Below are positions 1 to 10,198 of a DNA stretch of 64,000 bases, in pieces. A program made the position numbers and the translations under genes. This DNA comes from Zasmidium citrigriseum. Its lineage: Eukaryota; Ascomycota; Dothideomycetes; Mycosphaerellales; Mycosphaerellaceae. The notes beneath the pieces are model-generated. The model saw only the letters and a program-made list of their open reading frames with translations. It was not told the DNA's origin and did no database searches. Numbering within the stretch: position 1 is the stretch's first letter; each line of letters begins with the position of its first letter. Location of the stretch: the NCBI GenBank assembly GCA_002786025.1, contig NHNW01000041.1, forward strand, positions 248,001 to 312,000. The letters run 5' to 3'.

Positions 1-384
1 CTGCTCCGTCCGCCTCTCCACCACGCTCGCTTTGCCCCTCCCTCGCTTGCTGTTTCTGTGCTTCTGTTGTATATCGCTGCATCGCTATCCCATCCGGCCG
101 TCGCGCAAAAGTCGCTCGCTTGACCTCGTGCCCGGGAACGCTTGGGGCTCGACACCAGGGAGCCTTGCGCACCCATCTCGACGATCGTCCGCCAGACCAG
201 CCAGGCTGGCGCGCCTCGACTACGGCCGGCCCTGCTGACAGCCTTGGACACCTTGGACTCGACGGGGAGCTGACGCCCACCGCACCCAGCCTGCCCTCGC
301 GAGGGTGCTGCTGCCCGCTGCCAGCCAGCCCAGCGCTGAGGAGGGAGTCGAGTGCGCAGTCCGCGCCGCTGCCCCCGGCCCATC
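1..384. other. GC-rich 5' region of homeodomain gene
   Basis: This stretch is GC- and CT-rich. It is open in several frames but shows no recognisable protein. It most likely holds promoter and 5' UTR of the homeodomain gene, whose ATG at 385 lies in a good context (catcATGgc). An upstream exon cannot be excluded because the window begins here. Confidence 0.4.
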
Positions 385-3052
385 ATGGCCTCCTTCGTTG
401 CTCCTCCCGGCCACCTCCCCTTCGCCGACGACACCTACATCGACGCCGCGCAGCACCACCACCCGTACGCCGCACACGCGCCGATGCCCGACCGCTTCGG
501 GCCCCATGTGCCGCACCACATGTCTTGCGACATCAAGCCGCGCCTCACCAAGGAGCAGCACGACATCCTCGAGGCCCACTACCAGAAGCAGCAGAAGCCC
601 AACACAAACACGAAGAAGGGCTTCGCCGACACGTTGGGAGTGTCGCTCGACAAGGTCAACGTGAGTCGTCGCAGATGTTCTAACTTTGGCTTTTGAAGCG
701 CAGCTGAGACGTGCCCAGAACTGGTTTCAGAACCGACGCGCAAAGTCCAAGCAGGATGCAAAGAAGCAGGCTGGTGCCTTCAACCTGTTCGCCCAGCAGC
801 AGCCGGCTGCGTCCACGAACAACAACTACCCGTCCGACTCCGATACCTCGCCCTCCTTCAGCTCCGCCGACTATTTCTCGATGATGCAACAGTGCACCGC
901 TGATGACAACAATACCTCCAATGGCATGTCAATGTCCGCGATGTCCCAGTTCCAGGATGCCCCCAACGGTCTCCCCTTTTCGAACGACATTACACCCAAC
1001 GAGCACTTTGCCAATGGCGGAATGGGCCAGCAGCTTTCGGGGGATATGTTTGACAGTCCACAGGAAATGAATCGCCGCACTTTGACCCAGGAGCAATTCG
1101 ATGCCTTTGCACAGAATGGGGGAATGATGCGCTCAGGACAATTTGATACTCTTCACAACGGCTTTTCTGGGGATTCAGACGTCCTACATCAGGTATTCCC
1201 CGAGATGCAAGGAGAGTTCAAGTCACAGGATGCCTTTGCTTTCCCGGCACCCATTGGCGCTCCGCTGTCCAGCAACGACTCCAGCATTCCGTCCACCATC
1301 TCCGAGCAATCCATGTTTCCCTCATCTACCGCCATGCAGGACCAACATTCCATTTCTGCGCCAGTGTCCGAGTGGGGTGATAGCCGCAGCTCCTCTGTGT
1401 CGCTTCCGCAGGCCCAGGAATCTCACTTCCAGCAGGTACCGGCATCTCAACATCCGCCCACAGCCTCGACTTCACAATGGCAGCCCGGCCAATCGGTTCC
1501 TGTTGACCCGAACGACCTGCAACAGCAGTTCCGCGAGGCTGCTCAACGACAACAGCAGTTGCAGCAACACCAGCAGCAACTGACCCAGCACGAGCAACCA
1601 TTGGCATGGCCCGCAGATGAAGCCTTTGTGAGAAGAGATTCTCAAAATGGCACCATGCTTGCCCAGCAAATGAGCAACTTTGCGATTCAGACGCCACAAC
1701 CACAACAGTCGGCAACTTTCAAAACGCCAGCACCTCCGGGAGAGAACCCCAACAGTATCGCAGTCCGGCGTCAGCGTCCAAAGCCGCAGCCTTTGGGCAT
1801 GGCTGCTCTTCGCAGTCAGTCCTACAGTGGTGCTTCGCAACCTGGATCACCTGGTCAACAGCAGTCCTCTCAGAATCTTTCCGCCCCCGGGCAACAACTA
1901 CGACGTATTCGATCTTCTAATGTAATCAATGGTGTGGCTCAAGGCCGAGTCATGAAATCCGTGCCAGGCTCGGCACAGAGATCCCCCCTGAACTGGACCT
2001 TTGCAGATGCGGCGACGAACTCCCCTAAGATCATGAGGCATGCTTCATCATCGTCCATGGGAAATCTCGCGCCTCCCACGCCGATGTCGCCCAACGAGGC
2101 GGCAGCCAGGCAGGAGCAGAGCCGACCCCAGTTCCCGCCTTGGCAGTCAGCGTCTGGCCACTTCAGCCGTCAGGCGAGCATCAGCGAGACGGACGCGGAG
2201 CACAATGTATCAATCATGCCTTCGCAGTCGGTGCCTCCCCAACCAGTCTCCTCGCCGCCACACACGCCGCTATATCACCATCATCAACAACAACAGGCTC
2301 AGCAATTCAACCAGGCTCGGGTTGGAAACAATGTAATCACGGAGAATACGCCTCCTCAATCAGCGCCGGCGGCACAAACAAGCTTCCCGGCTAATGTCTT
2401 TATGGTGCCACAGCAACAACAGCAGCAGCCAATGCCTCCGCAACCTCAACCGGTACAACAGATGCAAACTTACATCCCATCGCAGCAGCAACAGTTCATG
2501 AGCTCCTCTGTTCCAGAACAGCACTTCTCTGTGCCTGCAACATATGGAGGACCGGCACAGCATTTTGTCATTCCGGCACCCGAGGGATCCCAAATGAACA
2601 TGCACTTCGCGAACGGTGGCGTACCTATTGTGAATGCGCAGGGCAACATTACCATGGCGTATCCGTCCCAGATGCAGCAGATGCAGTTCATTCAGCATGC
2701 ACCGCCGCAAGCGCAAGGCCAGCAGCCACCACCGCAAATGCATACGCCACCCCAGGGAGGACAGCAGTTCAGCTTCGTCACGACTTCGGGGGCATCGCCT
2801 GGCATGAATGTCACAGCGCAGCTACCAAAGCCTGCTCAACCGGCTTCTGAGTTCTTCGTGCACGAATACAGCCCTCCGCAGGATATGAAAAGAGCAGCTA
2901 CACCTCGAAAGCCTCCAACCACCGACAATGGCCCTAAGAACTATACATTTGCAAACCAAGGGCCTGAGCACTTCGAAAAGGAAAAGGCGAAGAAGGGCGA
3001 TAAATCTGGAACAGCCTCTAACAGCCCTGCGAGCGCTACATCGAGCTCATGA
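385..3052 (+). CDS. Homeodomain transcription factor, Q-rich
   Basis: Two exons, 385-660 and 719-3052, give an 869-residue protein. The homeodomain spans about residues 47-106. It holds the LTKEQHDILEAHY helix 1 segment and, across the splice junction, NWFQNRRAK of the recognition helix, with Trp, Phe, Asn and Arg at canonical homeodomain positions 48, 49, 51 and 53. The remaining ~760 residues are low complexity: several Gln runs (RQQQLQQHQQQ-like near 1545-1590, QQQQQQ near 2410-2430), Ser- and Pro-rich stretches, no other domain seen. Such a layout fits a sequence-specific nuclear regulator with activation or prion-like regions. Related fungal homeobox proteins act in conidiation and development, but I cannot assign the ortholog. 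The 58-nt intron (GTGAGT donor at 661) cuts the homeodomain just before the WFQN motif. The acceptor at 718 was chosen because it restores exact 60-residue spacing. Confidence 0.88.
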
Positions 3053-3520
3053 TATCTATTTACGCAAATATTCTTGGACAGCGTACAGCATAAATTTCAG
3101 CACGGGAGTAATAGTGGCGTTTCTCGCATCGGAAGCCCCATTGGAGGGGCTTTTCTGTACTCTCGTCGGTTCTCTGCTTTCAGCGATTCACGGGATGATA
3201 ATCGGGCTTCACAGGATACCACCAAAATGACGGGATGAAACGAGCGTCAGCTTTGCAGTTTGAAACGCATCTAATGGCGAGAGGTGTGCGGAATACTGGG
3301 CGGCAATGGATTTGACGACATATAATGAAGAAGAGGGAAAAGGTTGCTACGTGTAACATAAACAGCGTCATGGCCATTTGGATGTGCTGTGCGCTTGGTC
3401 TTGTATGGGAATGGAGACATTCTTATGCTCGTGACCTGAGCTGATCTGTAGCTAATCCAATGGAAAGACGCATATGATACGAGAATCAAATATATACCAT
3501 CATCACTACGCATTCACATC
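3053..3520. other. Convergent intergenic region
   Basis: This lies between the convergent stop codons of the homeodomain gene and Trm8. It should hold the two 3' UTRs. I see no gene in it. Confidence 0.5.
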
Positions 3521-4464
<944 letters not shown>

Positions 4465-4744
4465 CTTGAAATAAATCTGGTGTCTCGAAGTGGTGATTGT
4501 TGGTCAGAGATGGCAAGAACGAGCGAGGTGAGGTCGAAAGCTCGGACTGGAGATCGGATAATTTTCGTGCGTGCCTCAGGCATTCAGGGTCTGATTTCAC
4601 TTCGAATTGGCCGTTCACATGTCACGAAATTTAGCGCATTCTACTTTCGCGCCGGATATACTGAATATTCAAAATCTTTGCAAAATGTTCAAATTGCTTC
4701 GCTGAAATCCTATCTCATCATTCCTCCCAATCACATTCTCGTCA

Positions 4745-6751
4745 TCAATCCTCAAAAAGCGCTCGATGCAAATCCACCATGTTGTCAACGTTGAATCTCT
4801 GCAACATGGACTGCACAATCTCAGCAACAAGCGCCGGGTTATGACTCAAGATCTGGCGAAATTCTCTCGTCGCGAGGGTCCGAGCTCGAGTAGTGGTGGC
4901 ATGCCGTTGGAAGCGAAGATCCTCTATGTGAGCATGATGTGCCGTCCGAGTCATGAAATCACCTGAGAAGCTGATGTCGACAGTGGCGTCACCGAGGACT
5001 TGGCTGAGGTCAGGAGCTGGAAGACCGCTGTCAGTGAAGCGTTGCTGGTACAGCCGAACGAACCAAATAAAGTCGACCCTGAATTGAAAGTCATGGCGGT
5101 GCATCTCGGTGGCTTCCAGGATCATTATTCGAGGAACATCTGGCAAAAGTTCATCGTCGTCGTCCGTTATCGACAAGAGCGTTACATCCAGCAGTAGTGC
5201 CGGTCGTCTTGCGAAGAACTCACGCATTTCGGCTTCGAGGCGGAGACGGAGTGGCTCTTGGAGTTCGGCTTGTGCTGTGAATGCCGTGAGACCAATGAAG
5301 CGTACATCGGCTCGCTCGGCATCAGACTCGAGAACGACCTCGACGTCCAGCGGGACTTCATCGAACCAGGCTTCACCTTGGATGCCGTGCGGCCCGAGCA
5401 CGTTCCGAGCGGAGGCTTGAAAGTCTCGGATGTCAATTCTAGGTCGTCTTGTGCCGTCTGCGAGAGTTTCAATCCATGGCAATGGCCGGCCATTCTCTCC
5501 AAACTCTCTCTGTCGGTTCATGACCCCATCATCGGGGCCAGCTTCTATATCCCGAACAATGAAACCAACAACAAGCTCCAGAAGAGTGTCCCAAGAAAGG
5601 AAGAGATCATGGATGTCATCCTCAAACCGACGGATCGTCCCGGCAGGTATCAACTGATCGTTGTATACGTGCAGACCGACGAACCTAGCTCGCCGGGCAT
5701 CATCCATTTCGATCAATACCTCAACGTCTGGGCCATTGTCGAGCCATTCGAGGGTGTCGTCCATACTCAACTCTCCCAATATCTGTCGTACAGAATCCTG
5801 GAAGTGGAATAGGTGAACGTAAAATTGGGGTCGTCCATTCTCGTCGTTAGTGATGAATGGCAGTGGCAATCCCTCGTCGTCGAAGGTTCGCTCTGTGGGG
5901 ATATCAGCGAGAGGCGCTCCGTGATAGTTGTTCTGTTGGCCCTGCTCATTTGGTGGATCGTCATAACCATCGACGGTAGGGTCAGAATATTGCATACCAG
6001 GTGTGCCCCATCTTGTGCATTGAGAGGGCGATCCTCTGGTCCAGTGTCCCGATGTGTCTGTTGCTGGCTGGCCGCAGAGGAAGCAGAAATCGGTATGGCA
6101 GTATTCGCAATGCATATGATTGCAACCATCAATGAGCTCGTAGTGTCTTCCGCATCCGATTCCAGGACATAATTGGTATTGGCGGCCCTGGGTCAAGCCA
6201 GCAAGTGGATCTGCTGCTTCTTGAACATCACAGACGTGATTTGAGACATCGGTCCAGATAGCGATGCCGCAGCAAGTTGTGACCTTACCTTTGCATCGTC
6301 TGCAAGTGAAAGCTCGCATGGAACCAGATCGCTGGTTGACAAAGCCGCCACAAGTCTCAGTGGGGATCTGCTGTTCAGCAAGATTAGCCTTCTGCTCATC
6401 GGTCAAAGCGAGAAGCTGTTCGGAAATCTCACCGATGAGAGGAGCCCTTCCAGTCTGAATCACATGAGGACAGTAGACACGATCTTCGCATTGGTATTCT
6501 TCAACACGGCGGTTGTAGCGCTGGATGAAGGTGAGACCAAGCTTGTCGATGAAGTCCTCCGGTTTGAGGATTGTCGAACCCCAGGTCACTGGGTACCTAC
6601 CTTCGTGCTCGAGGGCTTCGTGGAATCGAGGAATGATGTTATCATCGATGCAGGCGAGGCATACTCGATTGCCGGCGATCGTTCTGAATTCGGTGCAAGC
6701 GTGTCTGCAGAACATGCAGAGACTGTCTTCGGGGGTCGTGGTGTCCGACAT
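4745..6751 (-). CDS. RBR-type E3 ubiquitin ligase-like protein
   Basis: A single exon encodes 668 residues, ATG at 6751. The N-terminal third is a cysteine-rich RING1-IBR-RING2-like array. RING1-like Cys pairs lie at residues 12-34 and 88-94, an IBR-like set at about 134-174, and a clear RING2 at 195-236 (CPGIGC, then DGCNHMHC, then FCFLCG). In RBR ligases the Cys of the GCNHM segment, here Cys210, accepts ubiquitin from the E2. The last ~380 residues have no domain I recognise but are internally repeated: residues 291-400 and 418-528 align well (GLPLPFI/GRPLPWI start, DVEVLIE/DVEVVLE core), with a weaker third copy at 540-653. The function of this tail is unknown. RING1 is unusually short of Cys/His ligands, so activity is inferred. 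Confidence 0.75.
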   Translation of the reverse strand: MSDTTTPEDSLCMFCRHACTEFRTIAGNRVCLACIDDNIIPRFHEALEHEGRYPVTWGSTILKPEDFIDKLGLTFIQRYNRRVEEYQCEDRVYCPHVIQTGRAPLIGEISEQLLALTDEQKANLAEQQIPTETCGGFVNQRSGSMRAFTCRRCKGKVTTCCGIAIWTDVSNHVCDVQEAADPLAGLTQGRQYQLCPGIGCGRHYELIDGCNHMHCEYCHTDFCFLCGQPATDTSGHWTRGSPSQCTRWGTPGMQYSDPTVDGYDDPPNEQGQQNNYHGAPLADIPTERTFDDEGLPLPFITNDENGRPQFYVHLFHFQDSVRQILGELSMDDTLEWLDNGPDVEVLIEMDDARRARFVGLHVYNDQLIPAGTIRRFEDDIHDLFLSWDTLLELVVGFIVRDIEAGPDDGVMNRQREFGENGRPLPWIETLADGTRRPRIDIRDFQASARNVLGPHGIQGEAWFDEVPLDVEVVLESDAERADVRFIGLTAFTAQAELQEPLRLRLEAEMREFFARRPALLLDVTLLSITDDDDELLPDVPRIMILEATEMHRHDFQFRVDFIWFVRLYQQRFTDSGLPAPDLSQVLGDATVDISFSGDFMTRTAHHAHIEDLRFQRHATTTRARTLATREFRQILSHNPALVAEIVQSMLQRFNVDNMVDLHRALFED

Positions 6752-7393
6752 GTTGGAAGAGGTATCGACCTGCGATACTTGGTGAGCTCTCTAGGGTGTG
6801 TGGTTGGTCTTCTTCGTATTGACCGGCAATACGTCAAAGATAGGGCTGTGGTTTGTGAGAGCAAAAGTGTAAGTAGACAGACCTCAATCCATTTGAAGGG
6901 AAGGTCAAGGTAAATACCATCCTGTCGTGGCATCTCGTCCCCCTCTTTGTGACGAATCACAATGGTATGGAAAGTAGACAAAGCGGGAGCATCAATGGCA
7001 AAGAGAGTGAAGGACATTGTGCACTTTCTTTGTTGTTACGGCCACCTCAGCAGAGGAACAGGTTAGGACGGGGACTGAAGCATTGGGGCTCAAGGAAGAG
7101 CGATTGCTAACCTTGAATTTGATGAGATGGGAAGAATTTTGATGGAGTAAGAGAACCAAAAGAAATAGAGAAGGGGCTGCATGAGCTCTTCGAAGAGCAT
7201 GATTCATGATGAACTATCTCCTGATCTTCTGCAGATGAGAAGGCAGAAGCGGACTACGTACAGTCCCAAATTGTTCGTTGCTGGTAGAAATCACAACGCC
7301 AAAACGCCAAACGCCTCGCAGCCTGCCAAATCCCACAACCCCATTCATTTGTGAAGTCCTCCGTTGGCCTTCTTCCATCTCTCATTCTGCTCT
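6752..7393. other. Intergenic region upstream of RBR gene
   Basis: This holds the likely promoter and 5' UTR of the RBR gene and the 3' end of the membrane-protein gene. A 71-codon minus-strand ORF (6992-7207) has a hydrophobic start but no other support. I call no gene here. Confidence 0.4.
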
Positions 7394-8257
7394 TTAGCAG
7401 TTTGTGCCTGGGACACCACACCAGTCGATGACGCCACCTGGCATGTCGATCAGAGTTGGGTCTGGCTCACGAGGTGGAGTCGAGATGCTGACAGATGTCG
7501 CAGTGGTGACGGACATCAGAGTTGTCGTGATGGGTGACGGAATGAGCTTCTCGCTGTTGCGAGAGATCTCTGCAGCGATGCTTGAGCGCAGGGCGGCTTC
7601 GCTGGGGTTCATGGAGGTAGTCGTTGGCTCGGGAGCGGTCGTGATGGTGCTCGTCGATGTAGTTATTGGAGTCGTAGAGCTCTCAGAACTGGATGCCGTT
7701 GTTGTAGAGGTGACCGTGATGAGCGATGGGGAAGAAGTCGATGGAGTGACCGTGGTCATGATGACTTCAGTCGAGGTGGTTGGTGGAGTCTCAGTGACGA
7801 AGATGGTCGTTGTCAGAGGAGAGACGGTGGTCGTTTGGTAAGAGCGAGTCTTGATGGAGCTCTGATTGACCGTCATGTTAGTCCGAGAAAGGGATAAGGT
7901 GATGGGTCTGATGGGCGGTGCGAGTGTACTCACCTTGTCGCTGTGTTCACCAGGCTTGTTCGTGTAGTGGATGATCAAGCCGCCCAACATGGCAGCTACG
8001 ATGATCAAGATCGATACGCCAACTGTGAACCACACCCAAGTTGGACACTTGCGCTTGCGCTTGCGCTGGTCGGGCTTGGGCTCTTGGATGCCGTCAAACT
8101 CTCTCAACTTGACCTCATGGAAGTCGTCGCTGAATCGCCGCATGTTGTCATTGACATGCTGCTCGTAGGTTGGAGGAAAGTCGGCGTGGTTGGAGACGCG
8201 TGCGGTGGTGGGTTGTTGGATAGAGGCGCCTGCGCCCTTCTCGAGGTCGAACGACAT
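7394..8257 (-). CDS. Single-pass membrane protein with Ser/Thr-rich stalk
   Basis: The start is the first in-frame ATG at 8257 (MSFDLEKGAG). An intron at 7862-7933 (GTGAGT donor, ACTAAC branch, CAG acceptor, 72 nt) leaves exons 8257-7934 and 7861-7394 and a 263-residue product. Residues 1-71 are polar and end in a basic run (RKRKRKC). A single membrane span covers about 73-97. The rest is Ser/Thr-rich (TTTVSP, TTSTEV-type runs) and ends in a short segment with two Cys (WCGVPGTNC). The order suggests a cytosolic N-terminus and a glycosylated outer stalk, as in fungal wall-stress-sensor-like or adaptor proteins, though there is no WSC domain. A PPTY motif (residues 28-31) fits binding by a WW domain such as in Rsp5. 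The family is not recognised. Confidence 0.7.
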   Translation of the reverse strand: MSFDLEKGAGASIQQPTTARVSNHADFPPTYEQHVNDNMRRFSDDFHEVKLREFDGIQEPKPDQRKRKRKCPTWVWFTVGVSILIIVAAMLGGLIIHYTNKPGEHSDKVSTLAPPIRPITLSLSRTNMTVNQSSIKTRSYQTTTVSPLTTTIFVTETPPTTSTEVIMTTVTPSTSSPSLITVTSTTTASSSESSTTPITTSTSTITTAPEPTTTSMNPSEAALRSSIAAEISRNSEKLIPSPITTTLMSVTTATSVSISTPPREPDPTLIDMPGGVIDWCGVPGTNC

Positions 8258-8669
8258 CTTGCAGGTAGTGCTTGTTGATGTTGGCGTGATTTTGCAAATG
8301 CTGAGCACCGTGACTTGTTCTTTCGGGTGACGAGACGACTGCTGAGGGCTTGTGGAAGCTGTTGAGAGTCTTCTTGAGTGTCCGAAGGAAGCGATGAAGA
8401 TGGTTCGAGTTGACCTGGAGGTTGAAGTTGGTGTGGAAGAAGAGCAACATAAGTGCGAAGTCTTAAGCAAAAATGACAATGCATTGTGTTATTGAGGTGT
8501 TGTCGTGTTCTTTCAATAACGCTCTATTGACAAGGGCGTTGTGCGTTGCTCAATAAAGCGGCTTATTGAGGAGCGTCCAGTCACGTGCGGGCGCGTGAAT
8601 TCACCGGCGTTTTCCCGCTCGCCATTCGTCTTCGAGCATGCCCATTGAGATGTTCTGGAGATCACAGCA
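8258..8669. other. Intergenic region
   Basis: This holds the upstream region of the membrane-protein gene and the downstream end of the GNAT gene. The membrane-protein frame stays open upstream to about 8479 but has no further ATG. No gene is called. Confidence 0.4.
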
Positions 8670-9427
8670 TCAGTACATGCGGAATTGAGGAAGAGATTCA
8701 TTGCTCACATCCACCCATTTTCCGTACTTGAAGTATGAGGAACGTGCTACGCCCTCTCGCTTGAATCCGACCTTTTCATAGCAATGAATTGCCGGCGCGT
8801 TGTCTGCTGAGACATTGAGCTCGCATCGGTGGAGTCCAAGAGTGTTGAAGACATAGTCCATGCCCCATCGCAAGACTTCGGTGCCAAATCCTTTGCCTGT
8901 GAAGCAGGTCAGTGAAATGAAGCCATCACATAGCTGAAAAGATGTAACCTTGATGCTCTTTGGTGAAGCTGATGCCGAATCCAATCACGCGATTGACATA
9001 TGACATGCGAGGAGAGCCAAAGTTCAGCATCCCGATCATTGGGTAGCGTGCTTTGCCGTCATCCATGAAGAGGTCGTCATCCGGGCCCAATTCCTCTGGA
9101 CCTTTTTCGGGCTTGAGACATATGGCGTACGAGGGTATGCCATTCGTCCGTGCTTGCACGCCCTCTATGAACTTCTTTGCGTTGTACTGGTCTGCCCGAG
9201 GGGCATCGGCGCCAACTGCCAGGTGAATCAGCACGCAGTCTCTCGGCTCGTCAGGACGCATCACTCACTTGCCCACATCATCTCTACATCCTTGGTGATC
9301 AAGAAGTCAGCAAAGCCCAGTTCCTCAAATTTGGCATACTCCATCTCACATTGAACATTTGAGTGAGGGGTTTCTCGTCTACTCGCACATCATATGCTCG
9401 TAGCATCAGCCTGTCTGTGTAGTACAT
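8670..9427 (-). CDS. GNAT-family N-acetyltransferase
   Basis: Four exons, 9427-9350, 9290-9269, 9215-8949 and 8896-8670, join in phase to 197 residues beginning MYYTDRLMLRAYD. The introns are 59, 53 and 52 nt, each GT-AG. The N-terminal DRLMLRAYD is the usual beta-1 strand of RimJ/RimL-type acetyltransferases. The third junction restores the acetyl-CoA loop EHQGKGFGTEVL (Q-x-x-G-x-G). Next come the VSADNAPAIHCYEKVGFKREG block typical of the family and a C-terminal SSYFKYGKW strand. The protein probably acetylates an amino group on a protein or small molecule; the substrate is not deducible. Exon 2 is only 22 nt. The gene is divergent from the TBC gene. Confidence 0.85.
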
Positions 9428-10198
9428 TTTGTCGGGTCGAAGGTCGGTCAGCAATTGAAAGAGGCGACTTCGCGAGAAACGCGAGCAAGAGGAGCACGTA
9501 GAGGTATTTGTGAGCGAGCCATGTTCGCCTGCCTATTCAGACATCGTCTAGCCGAACGTTGTTATCAAGCTGCCTGAGATCGACCCGAGCGTTCGATGGA
9601 TCGCACAAGGCCACAGCTTTTGAAGTCGCTATCGGACTGATGGAGTGATGTTTGTCCAAGGTGCTACGGGCGTTGAAGAGCAGCCACCCTAGTTGTTGCC
9701 GGGCCAAGACACGTCTTGCGATAGAGTTGGCAGCGTTCTCACGTGCGACGCTACGGAGTGGCCTGAAACGCCAGCGGAAGTGCCGGCGATCTGCACCCTG
9801 TCATCTATTTTTGTGTCGGCGAATTGTGGGGTCAGAGTAAATAGAAGAGGGTGCTGAGCGAGAGGAGGATGGAAGTGGACGACGCGACTTCTCGCGTCGC
9901 CGGGCCATCTTACCACTCGAGGGGCAACACGCAGGAGGTCCTCTAGTCAGACACGACGGTAGCATGGCGCAATATGCTGCGCGTGGTTGTTGGCTCCGGG
10001 GCATGGCATGGCGAGTTGGCGTTGCCAGGAGAGAGAGCCGTCCACTGCCCCTGGCTCTGCCTGCTGATGGCCCTTGTTCCATGTTGGTGACGAATGCTAA
10101 ATTCTGCGTGTTGACTGTCGCCGCTCCTCCATCTGGATGTTGCTCGTTGCATTCCATGCCGTGTCTTGCGCCCTGTTGTTGTACTGCCGCATAGGATA
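9428..10198. other. Divergent promoter region, GNAT / TBC
   Basis: These 771 bp separate the two divergently read starts. Minus-strand ORFs here (up to 183 codons, 9801-10352) run into the TBC coding exon and have no recognisable sequence. The stretch is best read as promoter and 5' UTR. Confidence 0.45.
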
